A stretch of 64,000 bases of DNA from VRUE01 sp036276735 (GTDB lineage Bacteria; Actinomycetota; Thermoleophilia; Solirubrobacterales; 70-9), in the NCBI GenBank assembly GCA_036276735.1, contig DASUOH010000021.1, forward strand, positions 93,546 to 157,545, in the 5' to 3' direction. Shown here piece after piece: positions 23,788 through 30,737 of the stretch (positions are counted from its first letter, which is position 1; every line of letters starts with the position of its first letter). The translations under genes and the position numbers were made by a program. The notes beneath the pieces are model-generated. The model was not told the origin of the DNA and did not search any database. It saw nothing but the letters and a program-made list of their open reading frames with translations.

Positions 23788-23864
23788 AATCGGCGGCTCT
23801 CTTCGGTGGTCAGAAGTCGAAACCGCCGATTAGCAGGAATTTCCGCATGAGAAGTAGCTTCGAC
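23788..23864 (+). other. Possible structured leader (hairpin plus pseudoknot pairing)
   Basis: In the 208-bp gap between the divergent ZIP and secreted-protein genes, AATCGGCGG (23788-23796) can pair with CCGCCGATT (23823-23831). The loop contains GTCGAA (23816-23821), which can pair with TTCGAC at 23859-23864, allowing a pseudoknot or alternative fold. The rest of the gap is AT-rich and should hold the promoters. No known riboswitch class is recognised. Confidence 0.3.
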
Positions 23865-23934
23865 CTCAACTTTAGTGTTCCCAATCCTTGAATTTTTATG
23901 GCAAATACCGACGAATATTGGGTAGCCTAATCGC

Positions 23935-25005
23935 GTGGTGACGGTTCGTTCCCAAAGAGACCTCCGCACGGCCTGGCCGGTTGCGGTGGCCCTCGTCGCG
24001 GCGGCAATCGGGGTTGCGATCCTGGCGCCGACGGCACACGCCGCCGACGCCGGCGCAGTGCCAGCGCCTGTCGAGGAAGCCGCCCAGCCGGTCGAAGTAG
24101 AAGCGGCAGAAGCGGCGCCCGTGGCAGAGGAAGCGGCGCCCCAGGAACCGACTCCGGTCTCCGCCGGCGGCGAAGAAGAGGCCGCCACCGAACAGGCTGT
24201 CACTGCTCCGGTGGAAGATGCGACGGCTCGGGTCCAAGAAACCGCGGCCTCGGCCGAAGAGGCCGCCGCGAGTGTCTCGAACGTGGAGCCGCCGCAGGCC
24301 TCCGTGCCCGTGGCGAAGTCGGTCGGGCGAGTGACGGAGACGGTCGCCGATGTCAGCGATGACGCGGCGTCAACGGCGGACCGTGTCGACGTCGTCGGCG
24401 GCGCGCAGGCGGCGGTCGACACCTCTCGTCGCAACCTCTCACAACCCCTCCACGATGCTGCGCTCGACCGCAGCCCTCGCGACGCGGCTGCGCCGCTACG
24501 AACCGCGTCGACCGACTTCGGTCCCACCCCCTCAGACGGTCCTTCCGCCTCGGACGGTCCTTCCGTCGCGACGCCCACCACCGGGCAGCTCGAGCAATCG
24601 GAGCGGAACAGCTCCTCACTCGCGCCACCGCCGACTGGCGCCGACCTCTCGCCGGACTCGCTCTCCGCCGGCGCCGCCTCACTCAGCGCCGCCTCACTCA
24701 GCGCCGCGTCTGAGTTGCGGCTCGCCGGCTTGCCGCTCGCGCAAACTTCCTCGCTCGCAATGGTGACGGCGACTGAGTCGTCCCATCGGGCGCCCGCCGT
24801 CCCAAGCGTCCCTTCCCCCGCGCCGCCGGCGGTGCCCTTCGGCGGCCCGGCCGCCTCGGGGATGGGCGGAACCAGCTTTGTCCCTCTCGCCGCGCTGTTG
24901 GCGTTGCTCGCGCTGGCCACGCCGGCGATTCTGCGCAGACTCAGGGAGGCGCCCACGCTCGGGGCGCCCTGCCCGTTCGTCTGCGCGCTCGAGCGCCCTG
25001 GCTAG
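23935..25005 (+). CDS. Secreted Ala/Pro/Ser-rich low-complexity protein with C-terminal membrane anchor
   Basis: A 356-residue protein. An N-terminal signal peptide (VAVALVAAAIGVAILAP then THAA) leads into about 270 residues of low complexity. First comes an Ala/Glu/Val-rich region (VEEAAQPVEVEAAEAAPVAE), then a Ser/Pro/Thr-rich region resembling a cell-wall-spanning stalk. The end is FVPLAALLALLALATPAIL, RRLREAP and a short tail with two Cys (CPFVCALERPG). This signal, stalk, helix and basic-stop plan indicates a surface protein held by its C-terminus; no LPxTG motif is present. It lies directly before the repeat-protein gene, and the two may act together. GTG 23935 is used. Confidence 0.65.
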   Translation: MVTVRSQRDLRTAWPVAVALVAAAIGVAILAPTAHAADAGAVPAPVEEAAQPVEVEAAEAAPVAEEAAPQEPTPVSAGGEEEAATEQAVTAPVEDATARVQETAASAEEAAASVSNVEPPQASVPVAKSVGRVTETVADVSDDAASTADRVDVVGGAQAAVDTSRRNLSQPLHDAALDRSPRDAAAPLRTASTDFGPTPSDGPSASDGPSVATPTTGQLEQSERNSSSLAPPPTGADLSPDSLSAGAASLSAASLSAASELRLAGLPLAQTSSLAMVTATESSHRAPAVPSVPSPAPPAVPFGGPAASGMGGTSFVPLAALLALLALATPAILRRLREAPTLGAPCPFVCALERPG

Positions 25006-25033
25006 GTCCTCCGGGACCCCAAACCAGGGCTGC

Positions 25034-25058
25034 GCCGGGAGCCCTTTCTCCCCCCGGC
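25034..25058 (+). terminator. Hairpin between the two secreted-protein genes
   Basis: GCCGGG at 25034-25039 can pair with CCCGGC at 25053-25058 around a loop containing CCCTTTCTC. It could terminate or attenuate transcription after the Ala-rich gene. There is no T-run, so function is uncertain. Confidence 0.3.
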
Positions 25059-25088
25059 GAGAAACAACTCGAGTGAAAGGAATGTCCG

Positions 25089-27140
25089 ATGAAGTGGACC
25101 AAGGCTGTAATCGCAGCCGTGGTCGCCCTGGCAATCGCTGTCGGAGCGGCGCCGGCCGCCGCCTCCGTGCCGCTGCCTGAAACCCCCACGGGACAGAGCA
25201 ACAGCAGCAGCGTCGAACAGGGCGATCCATCGGCTGAAGGCGGCGACGCCGCCGCGACGGGCGGTGAAGGCGGCGACGCCAGCACCGGCAACACCCAGGT
25301 CGGCAACGGCAATGCCATTGCCGTCTCGGTCGGCGGCGACGCCGAGGCCGAGGGTGGCGACACCAGCGCCGTAAGCGGCGACGCGACCGGAGGCGACGGC
25401 GGCGACGCCGAGGCCGAGGGTGGCGACGCCGAGGCCGAGAACGATGCGACCACGGTGCAGAGCAACGAGTCGAGCGGTAGCTCTTCGAGCGGGAGCTGCT
25501 GCAAGAGTCAATCGAGCTCGGGCTCGCAGAGCAACGAGTCGAGCGTCGAGCAAGGAAGCCCGTCGGCTGAAGGCGGCAGCGCCGCTGCCAGCGGCGGCGA
25601 CGGTGGCGATGCCAAGACCGGTAATAAGCAGATCGGTAACGGCAACGCCTACGCGAAGTCGGAGCCCCAGGAGCAGAGGGAGAGCAACTCCTGCGGCTGC
25701 GAGTACGGCAAGAGCTATGGCCACGGCAAGAGCCGCGGTCACAGCAGCGACGCCGAGGCCGAGGGTGGAGATACCACCGCCCACAGCGGCGACGCGACCG
25801 GAGGCGACGGCGGCGACGCCGAGGCCGAGGGTGGCGACGCCGAGGCCGAGAACGATGCGACGGTCATCCAGAGCAATGAGTCGTCGCAGCGCAAGTCCAG
25901 CCACTCTTCCTACGGGAAGTGCGGTTGCGATGAGGGCGGCTCCAGCTCGGGCCCGCAGAGCAATGTGTCCGAGGTGAAGCAGGGCGACCCCAGCGCCACT
26001 GGCGGCAGCGCCGCTGCCACCGGCGGCAAGGGTGGTGACGCCAACACTGGCAACACCCAGATCGGCAACGGCAATGCCATTGCCGTCTCGGTCGGCGGCG
26101 ACGCCGAGGCCGAGGGTGGCGACACCAGCGCCCGCAGCGGCGACGCGACCGGAGGTGACGGCGGCGACGCCGAGGCCGAGGGTGGCGACGCCGAGGCCGA
26201 GAACGACGCCAAGGTCGTTCAGGTCAACGAGTCGTCCGGGCGCAAGTCCGGTCACTCGTACGGCGGATGCGGATGCGAGAGCTCCAAGCACTCGCTGAAC
26301 GGCTCGGGCTCGGATTCGCAGAGCAACGAGTCGAGCGTCCACCAGGGTGACCCGTCGGCCGAAGGCGGCGATGCCGCCGCCACCGGCGGCGACGGTGGCG
26401 ATGCCGACACCGGCAACAAGCAGGTCGGTAACGGCAACGCCTACGCCAAGTCGGAGCCCCAGGAGCAGCACAACTCCTGCGGCTGCGAGCCTCGCGGCAA
26501 GAGCTATGGCCACGGCAAGAGCCGCGGTCACAGCAACGACGCCGAGGCCGAGGGCGGCGACACGTCGGCTACAAGCGGTGACGCCCGCGGAGGTGACGGC
26601 GGCGACGCCGAGGCCGAGGGTGGCGACGCCGAGGCGGTGAACGACGCCAAGGTCGTTCAGGTCAACGAGTCGTCCGGGCGCAAGTCCGGCCACTCGTACG
26701 GCGGATGCGGATGCGAGAGCTCCAAGCACTCGCTGAACGGCTCGGGCTCCTCACAGAGCAACGAGTCGAGCGTCCACCAAGGTGACCCGTCGGCCGAAGG
26801 CGGCGATGCCGCTGCGACGGGCGGTGACGGCGGTGACGCCGACACCGGTAACGAGCAGAAGTACAACGGCAACGCCTACGCGAAGTCAGAGCCACAGGAG
26901 CGCAAACCACCAGTGCTGAACGGTCAGCACGACTCCTGCGGCTGCGGCTACGACAAGGGCGGCGGCCACAGCGACAACGACGCGGAGGCCGAGGGCGGCG
27001 ATACCACCGCCCACAGCGGCGACGCGACCGGAGGTGACGGCGGCGACGCCGAGGCCGAGGGTGGCGACGCCGAGGCGCTCAACCGAGCGAAGGTCATCCA
27101 GGTCAACGAGAGCGGCGGCTGGAGCGAGTCGCTCTGGTAA
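25089..27140 (+). CDS. Secreted repeat protein: five Gly/Asp/Glu/Ala repeats with CGC/His-rich linkers
   Basis: A 683-residue exported protein (signal peptide residues 1-26; GAAAG-type ribosome site). The mature part is five repeats starting at residues 36, 147, 290, 411 and 555. Each opens with QSN-x-S-x-V-x-Q-G-x-PSA, then GG-x-GGDA-x-TGN-x-Q and GNGNA. Each ends with DAEAEGGDT-x-A, SGDA, GGDGGDAEAEGGDAEA and an N/V-Q-x-NES motif. Short repeats (1 and 3) run straight on with IAVSVGG; long ones (2, 4, 5) insert a linker with CGC and GHGKSRGHS-like His/Lys residues. Fourteen cysteines are present, mostly in CGC pairs. The regular spacing of Gly, Asn and Gln suggests a beta-solenoid or amyloid-like stack; GGDGGDAEA is close to an RTX nonapeptide lacking the hydrophobic residue. 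No named family recognised. Confidence 0.8.
   Translation: MKWTKAVIAAVVALAIAVGAAPAAASVPLPETPTGQSNSSSVEQGDPSAEGGDAAATGGEGGDASTGNTQVGNGNAIAVSVGGDAEAEGGDTSAVSGDATGGDGGDAEAEGGDAEAENDATTVQSNESSGSSSSGSCCKSQSSSGSQSNESSVEQGSPSAEGGSAAASGGDGGDAKTGNKQIGNGNAYAKSEPQEQRESNSCGCEYGKSYGHGKSRGHSSDAEAEGGDTTAHSGDATGGDGGDAEAEGGDAEAENDATVIQSNESSQRKSSHSSYGKCGCDEGGSSSGPQSNVSEVKQGDPSATGGSAAATGGKGGDANTGNTQIGNGNAIAVSVGGDAEAEGGDTSARSGDATGGDGGDAEAEGGDAEAENDAKVVQVNESSGRKSGHSYGGCGCESSKHSLNGSGSDSQSNESSVHQGDPSAEGGDAAATGGDGGDADTGNKQVGNGNAYAKSEPQEQHNSCGCEPRGKSYGHGKSRGHSNDAEAEGGDTSATSGDARGGDGGDAEAEGGDAEAVNDAKVVQVNESSGRKSGHSYGGCGCESSKHSLNGSGSSQSNESSVHQGDPSAEGGDAAATGGDGGDADTGNEQKYNGNAYAKSEPQERKPPVLNGQHDSCGCGYDKGGGHSDNDAEAEGGDTTAHSGDATGGDGGDAEAEGGDAEALNRAKVIQVNESGGWSESLW
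25194..27140 (+). repeat. Five tandem coding repeats of 330-430 bp
   Basis: Repeat units begin near 25194, 25527, 25956, 26319 and 26751. Short and long forms alternate (short, long, short, long, long), which suggests that a two-unit block was itself duplicated. Blocks such as the one coding GGDGGDAEAEGGDAEA are nearly identical at DNA level, indicating recent expansion or gene conversion. Confidence 0.85.
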
Positions 27141-27173
27141 GTCGCAGCGAGGCTGCGTGCCTCACGGACGCGG

Positions 27174-27202
27174 GGCCCCGGCGGCAATTCGTCGCCGGGG
27201 CC
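27174..27202 (+). terminator. Strong GC-rich terminator after the repeat protein
   Basis: GGCCCCGGCGGC (27174-27185) and GTCGCCGGGGCC (27191-27202) form a 12-bp stem with one G-T pair and a five-base loop, followed by TTCGTCCT. It lies 33 bp after the stop codon. Confidence 0.7.
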
Positions 27203-27214
27203 TTCGTCCTGCCC

Positions 27215-27454
27215 TCAGTCCTCTTCGAACTCCTCCAGGTGCCCCTGCCCGGTGCGCGGCTTGGAGCCGAAGCCCTGCTGGCACCCACCGGTGCGGACGC
27301 CGACAAAAGAAGCGATCCCCATCGCCCCGGCGGCGAAGCCGAGCAGGATCGGCGTCAGCCGCGCCGCCCCGGTGCCGAGGAAGAAGACGGGCACGGCGCC
27401 GATCCCGATGGCGAGGGCGGTAGCCGAAGCGGTGAGCAGGAGGATCGCCGCAAC
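27215..27454 (-). pseudogene. Chimeric remnant: ZIP N-terminus joined in frame to LigD-polymerase tail
   Basis: Reading the minus strand from an in-frame TAG at 27457-27455 down to the TGA at 27217-27215 gives about 80 residues. The first 50 (AILLLTASATALAIGIGAVP, then FFLGTGAARLTPILLGFAAG) copy residues 5-55 of the ZIP protein at 22986-23726. After FVG it switches without a frame break to VRTGGCQQGFGSKPRTGQGH and EEFEED, the C-terminal tail of the stand-alone polymerase at 28142. There is no start codon. This is a scar of duplication followed by deletion, not a gene. Confidence 0.75.
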
Positions 27455-27473
27455 CTAGTTCGTGCCCACGTCG

Positions 27474-27866
27474 CTACCAGAGAGTCGTGACCGGCAAGAA
27501 CGACCGCATCGCCCCGTCCGCCGTGACAAGCGTGAGGTCGTGCTCGAGGGCCGTCGCGACCAGAAAGCGATCGGCCGGGTCGTCTGAGCCGAAACCATCG
27601 AGCTCCTCGCTGCGCAGGGCAACGCCGTGAGTCAGCGGAACGGCGACCGGAGCGGATTTTCGCAGCGCTTCCAGGATCCACTCTCGGGGTGATGGCGACA
27701 GCGACAGCCGGCCCTTACGGGCAAGCACCAGCGCCTCCCAGATCGAGATCGGCGACAGGAACAGCTCGCCTTCCCGCCTGACCAACGCGCCCCGGGCATC
27801 GGTGGAGAGCCGATCCGGATCGAGAAAGCTCCAAAGCCAGACGTGGGTATCGAGGAGGAGCTTCAA
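27474..27866 (-). CDS. PIN-domain toxin of a type II toxin-antitoxin pair
   Basis: A 130-residue PIN nuclease beginning LLLDTHVWLWSF, which carries the first catalytic Asp. It continues with the second acidic position in SIWEA, the third in DPADRFLVATAL and the last in LVTADG. This variant, with D-T-H at the start, is the VapC-like group paired with Phd/YefM antitoxins. The TTG start at 27866 overlaps the antitoxin stop (the shared TTGA), so an upstream in-frame extension is discarded. Active proteins of this type cleave RNA, often tRNA. All acidic residues are present, so the toxin is probably functional. Confidence 0.85.
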   Translation of the reverse strand: MKLLLDTHVWLWSFLDPDRLSTDARGALVRREGELFLSPISIWEALVLARKGRLSLSPSPREWILEALRKSAPVAVPLTHGVALRSEELDGFGSDDPADRFLVATALEHDLTLVTADGAMRSFLPVTTLW

Positions 27867-28102
27867 TCGCGGAGGACGTTCCACTCGTCGGCATCCGATG
27901 CCGGGGCGACCAGGTCGCCCCGGATCTGGCCCTGATCGCGCAGGGATCCAAGCCACTCGTCGGGCCGCTGGGGCGGCAAAGCGGTGAGCTGGGCCACTGC
28001 CTTGCCTCGCTTGGTGATGACGATCGCCTCTCCGGATTCGCCCACCTCGTCGAGCAGCCGGAGACAGGTCTGCTTGAACTCACCCGCTCCTACGGTCTTC
28101 AT
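27863..28102 (-). CDS. Phd/YefM-family antitoxin
   Basis: A 79-residue antitoxin of the prevent-host-death type. The N-terminal DNA-binding/dimer region is VGAGEFKQTCLRLLDEVGES and the core strand is EAIVITKRGKAVAQL, the family hallmark. The C-terminal tail (about residues 45-79) would wrap the PIN toxin. The gene starts after GGAGGC one base before the ATG and overlaps the toxin gene by 4 bases. Two CCATGG sites upstream are probable binding sites for autoregulation. Confidence 0.87.
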   Translation of the reverse strand: MKTVGAGEFKQTCLRLLDEVGESGEAIVITKRGKAVAQLTALPPQRPDEWLGSLRDQGQIRGDLVAPASDADEWNVLRD

Positions 28103-28117
28103 GCCTCCAATTTATCA

Positions 28118-28136
28118 CCATGGACAAGATCCATGG
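28118..28136. promoter_or_regulatory. Probable toxin-antitoxin operator
   Basis: Two CCATGG palindromes lie at 28118-28123 and 28131-28136, 13 bp apart; on the minus strand they form a direct repeat of GTCCATGG. They sit just upstream of a GATAAA-type -10 region for the antitoxin gene, where Phd-family repressors normally bind. Confidence 0.5.
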
Positions 28137-28141
28137 ACGTT

Positions 28142-29278
28142 CTATGGCTCCTCGAACTCCTCCAGGTGACCCTGCCCGGTGCGCGGCTTGGAGCCGAAGC
28201 CCTGCTGACGTCCACCGGTGCGAACGCCGGGCGGCGGGTCGCCCGGCTGCGGGTCGCCGGCGCGGCCGCGCTGCTTGGGCCGGTCGCGGTCGCGACTGGG
28301 CTGCACCCGCTTCGGCTCGCCTTTCTGCTTGGGGAAGTGCGGCGGCCAGGGAGCGTCGCCAAGCCCTTCCTCTTCGTCGCGGCGGGCCAGCGCCAGGAGT
28401 GAGTCGAGCGAGCCGGGGTTGGCGTCGATGTCGGCGGCCGGGTCACCCTCGGCGTGCAGGCGGTCGGGCACCGTGTCGAGCCGGAAGTCGGCCGGCTCGG
28501 CGTCGGCGACCTCCTCCCAGCGCAGCGCGCAGGAGACGCGCGCGTCGGGGGTCGGGCGCACCGACCAGCAGGAGGCGACGGTGCGGTCGCGGGCGTTCTG
28601 GTTGTAGTCGACGAAGACGCCGTGCCGTTCCTCCTTCCACCAGGCGGTCGTCGCCAGGCTCGGCGCTCGGCGCTCGACCTCGCGGGCCAGCGCGAGGGCG
28701 GCGCGGCGCACCTCGAGGAAGTCCCAGCGCGGCTCGATCCGCACGTTGACGTGGATCCCCTTCGAGCCCGACGTCTTCGGGAAGCCGCGCAGGTCGTGGT
28801 CGGCGAGCACGTCGCGGACGACCAGCGCCGTGCGGCGCACGTCGTCCCAGGCGATCCCTTCGGTCGGGTCGAGGTCGACCCGCAGCTCGTCGGGGTGGTC
28901 GAGGTCACCGCGGCGCGCCGGCCAGGGGTTGAAGTCGATCACGCCGAGGTTGACTGCCCAGACCAGGTGGGCGGCGTCGTTGGCGACCAGCTCCTCGGCC
29001 GTTCGCCCCGAGGGGAAGGAGACGGTCGCCGTCTGCAGCCACTCGGGCACCTTCTGCGGCACCCGCTTCTGCCAGATCGGCTCCGCCATGATCCCATTGA
29101 CGAAGCGCTTCATCACGGTCGGTCGCTCGCGCAGGTGGACCAGCGCCGCCTCCGCCATCTCCATGTAGTACTCGCAGATGTCGAGCTTCGTCCAGCCCGG
29201 TCTCGGGAAGTAGACCTTGGTCGGGTTGGAGAGGCGCACCTCGCGGCCCGCCACCCGGAGCATCGTGAAATCGCTCAC
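28142..29278 (-). CDS. Stand-alone LigD-type polymerase (archaeo-eukaryotic primase fold)
   Basis: A 378-residue protein with a complete NHEJ polymerase domain in residues 1-300. The N-terminus LSNPTKVYFPRPGWTKLDI and TVMKRFVNGI hold nucleotide and template contacts. The metal-binding acids are in RVDLDPTEG and VFVDYNQNA, and SGSKGIHV keeps the conserved His. The last 75 residues are a basic, disordered tail (KQKGEPKRVQPSRDRDRPKQ and onward). This enzyme could replace the damaged polymerase domain of LigD at 19883. Its stop lies 39 bp from the antitoxin gene, and its start overlaps the following gene by 4 bases. Its final codons were copied into the remnant at 27215. Confidence 0.87.
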   Translation of the reverse strand: MSDFTMLRVAGREVRLSNPTKVYFPRPGWTKLDICEYYMEMAEAALVHLRERPTVMKRFVNGIMAEPIWQKRVPQKVPEWLQTATVSFPSGRTAEELVANDAAHLVWAVNLGVIDFNPWPARRGDLDHPDELRVDLDPTEGIAWDDVRRTALVVRDVLADHDLRGFPKTSGSKGIHVNVRIEPRWDFLEVRRAALALAREVERRAPSLATTAWWKEERHGVFVDYNQNARDRTVASCWSVRPTPDARVSCALRWEEVADAEPADFRLDTVPDRLHAEGDPAADIDANPGSLDSLLALARRDEEEGLGDAPWPPHFPKQKGEPKRVQPSRDRDRPKQRGRAGDPQPGDPPPGVRTGGRQQGFGSKPRTGQGHLEEFEEP

Positions 29279-29766
29279 GCTCCCAGGGTTTCACGCCCCG
29301 TCCGCGCCCTGAACGGCTCCAGCTCGTCGCGTTGGGCCTGGGCGCGGCGGATCAGCTCGTCGAAGTCGACGTCGGGGAGGCGGCTCTTCAGGTCGCCGAG
29401 GTCGCGGAGATTCGCCCAGAGGATCTTCTTGCCCTCGATGCCCATCGCCAGGAGGTCGAGCTCGGCGAAGCGGCTGAGCGGCGAGTAGCCGCGCACCTGC
29501 CCGTTCAGCTTCAACCGCCCGACCCGCTCGGCGACCATCGCCGCACCCGTCTTCACCCGGTCGCGGCCGAAGCCGAGCCGCTCCATCATCGCTTCGAAGC
29601 TCTCGACGTCCTCGGAGATGCCGGTGGCGACGTGGCGCAGCGCCTCGCCGAGCGGAGTGCCCTCGTTCTCGCCCTGGGCGCGCTTCGCGACCTCGCGCCA
29701 GGCGATCCCGAGCGCCAGCTGATCATTCATGTAGATGCGCAGGAAGCGGTCGCGCTCGTCACCCAT
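29275..29766 (-). CDS. Conserved helical protein of unknown function (163 aa)
   Basis: A 163-residue, almost entirely helical soluble protein (FLRIYMNDQLALGIAWREVA, then GEALRHVATGISEDVESFEAM, ending in charged helices). The first two long helices would suit a four-helix bundle, but no ferritin-type ExxH metal motif is present. It is translated just before the polymerase gene with a 4-base overlap, so a role connected with DNA repair is possible. I do not recognise a named family. The ATG at 29766 is preferred to a much longer open frame without similarity. Confidence 0.6.
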   Translation of the reverse strand: MGDERDRFLRIYMNDQLALGIAWREVAKRAQGENEGTPLGEALRHVATGISEDVESFEAMMERLGFGRDRVKTGAAMVAERVGRLKLNGQVRGYSPLSRFAELDLLAMGIEGKKILWANLRDLGDLKSRLPDVDFDELIRRAQAQRDELEPFRARTGRETLGA

Positions 29767-29835
29767 GCCCCGCGTGTACCCCTCGCAGCGCGGCGTCAAC
29801 CGTTTCCGCACCCGGCCGTGGGGTAAGCGCAGGGG

Positions 29836-30360
29836 GTGAGCGAGCGGACCCTCGAAGAGCAGCTTCCGGGCGATCCGTTCGAGGGCTACGCCCCGGCCGA
29901 GGAGCGCCCACCCCTCCTCTCCTACCTGGCGACGATGGGGATCTTCAACGGCGTCTTCGCCGCGGCGCTGCTGGTCGCGAAGCGAAGCGGCCGCGAGCTG
30001 CCGGAGCGGGTCGAGCTCACCGACGTGGCCCTGATCGGCGTCGCCTCGCACAAACTCAGCCGCCTCGTCTCCAAGGAGAAGGTGACGGCGCCCCTGCGCG
30101 CCCCCTTCACCGAGCTGGAAGGCAGGGGTGGCCCGGCCGAGCTGGAGGAGCGCTCGCGCGGCGAGGGCCCTCGCAAGGTGGTCGGCGAACTGCTCACCTG
30201 CCCCTTCTGCCTCAGCCTCTGGATCGTCGCGGGCTTCTCGCTCGGCCTCCTCTTCGTGCCGCGGCTGACCCGCTTCCTCGCCGCCGTCTTCTCTGCGATG
30301 GGGATCGCCGACTTCCTCCAGGTCGCCTACAAAGCGGCCGAGGACAGGGCTCTGGGTTAG
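29836..30360 (+). CDS. DUF1360 membrane protein
   Basis: A 174-residue protein with a DUF1360 core: LTDVALIGVASHKLSRLVSK (with conserved H and R), then APFTELEG and LLTCPFCLSLWIV, which contains the C-P-F-C pair and the start of a membrane helix. One hydrophobic stretch occurs near residues 28-48 and two more in the last 50 residues. Members are found across bacteria as sporulation- or envelope-related membrane proteins without a proven role. GTG 29836 follows a GGGG-rich ribosome region. Confidence 0.8.
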   Translation: MSERTLEEQLPGDPFEGYAPAEERPPLLSYLATMGIFNGVFAAALLVAKRSGRELPERVELTDVALIGVASHKLSRLVSKEKVTAPLRAPFTELEGRGGPAELEERSRGEGPRKVVGELLTCPFCLSLWIVAGFSLGLLFVPRLTRFLAAVFSAMGIADFLQVAYKAAEDRALG

Positions 30361-30367
30361 ACGACCG

Positions 30368-30718
30368 CTAGCGCGGCATTCCGACCGACTCGAGCACGCC
30401 GAGCAGCTCGGTCACCTCGCAGACCAGCAGCCGCTCCTCGTCGACCTCGACCCAGACGCCGGCCGAGGCGGGAAAGACGACATGGTCGCCGGGCTGGACC
30501 GGCATCTCCACCCCGACGTGCTCCCACCAGTCGAGGCCCGGGCCGACCGCGAGGACGATGCCCTGCTGGGGCGGCGGCTCGTGACTGCCGGCCGGCACGA
30601 CGAGGCCGGAGCGCCTGACCCGGTCCTGGTCGAGCTCCTTGATCACGATCTGGTCGAACAGCGGCCGCAGCCGGTGCCTGACCGACTCGGTGGGATCGGG
30701 GACCTGCCTCGTGCTCAT
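30368..30718 (-). CDS. GroES-type co-chaperonin
   Basis: A 116-residue Cpn10 domain. The signature starts RLRPLFDQIVIKELDQDRV. The mobile-loop region RRSGLVVPAGSHEPPPQQGI is longer than usual. The core continues VLAVGPGLDWW and QPGDHVVFPASAGVWVEVDE, ending LLVCEVTELLGV. No groEL gene is adjacent and the roof of the sequence diverges from standard GroES, so it is probably an accessory paralogue rather than the main co-chaperonin. It is convergent with the DUF1360 gene and lies 19 bp after the queuosine-salvage gene on the same strand. Confidence 0.8.
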   Translation of the reverse strand: MSTRQVPDPTESVRHRLRPLFDQIVIKELDQDRVRRSGLVVPAGSHEPPPQQGIVLAVGPGLDWWEHVGVEMPVQPGDHVVFPASAGVWVEVDEERLLVCEVTELLGVLESVGMPR

Positions 30719-30737
30719 CGCCCCAGTTTGACGGACG

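Noticed and set aside
25002..26729. 575-codon open frame on the minus strand opposite the repeat protein
   Set aside because: It is an Ala/Val/Leu-rich mirror of the GDA repeats, without a start signal or recognisable domain. It arises from the codon bias of the plus-strand repeats; the plus strand has a signal peptide and terminator.
25194..27140. Repeated DNA considered as a CRISPR-like array
   Set aside because: Units are 330-430 bp, vary in length, stay in frame and encode protein; there are no short repeats with unique spacers.
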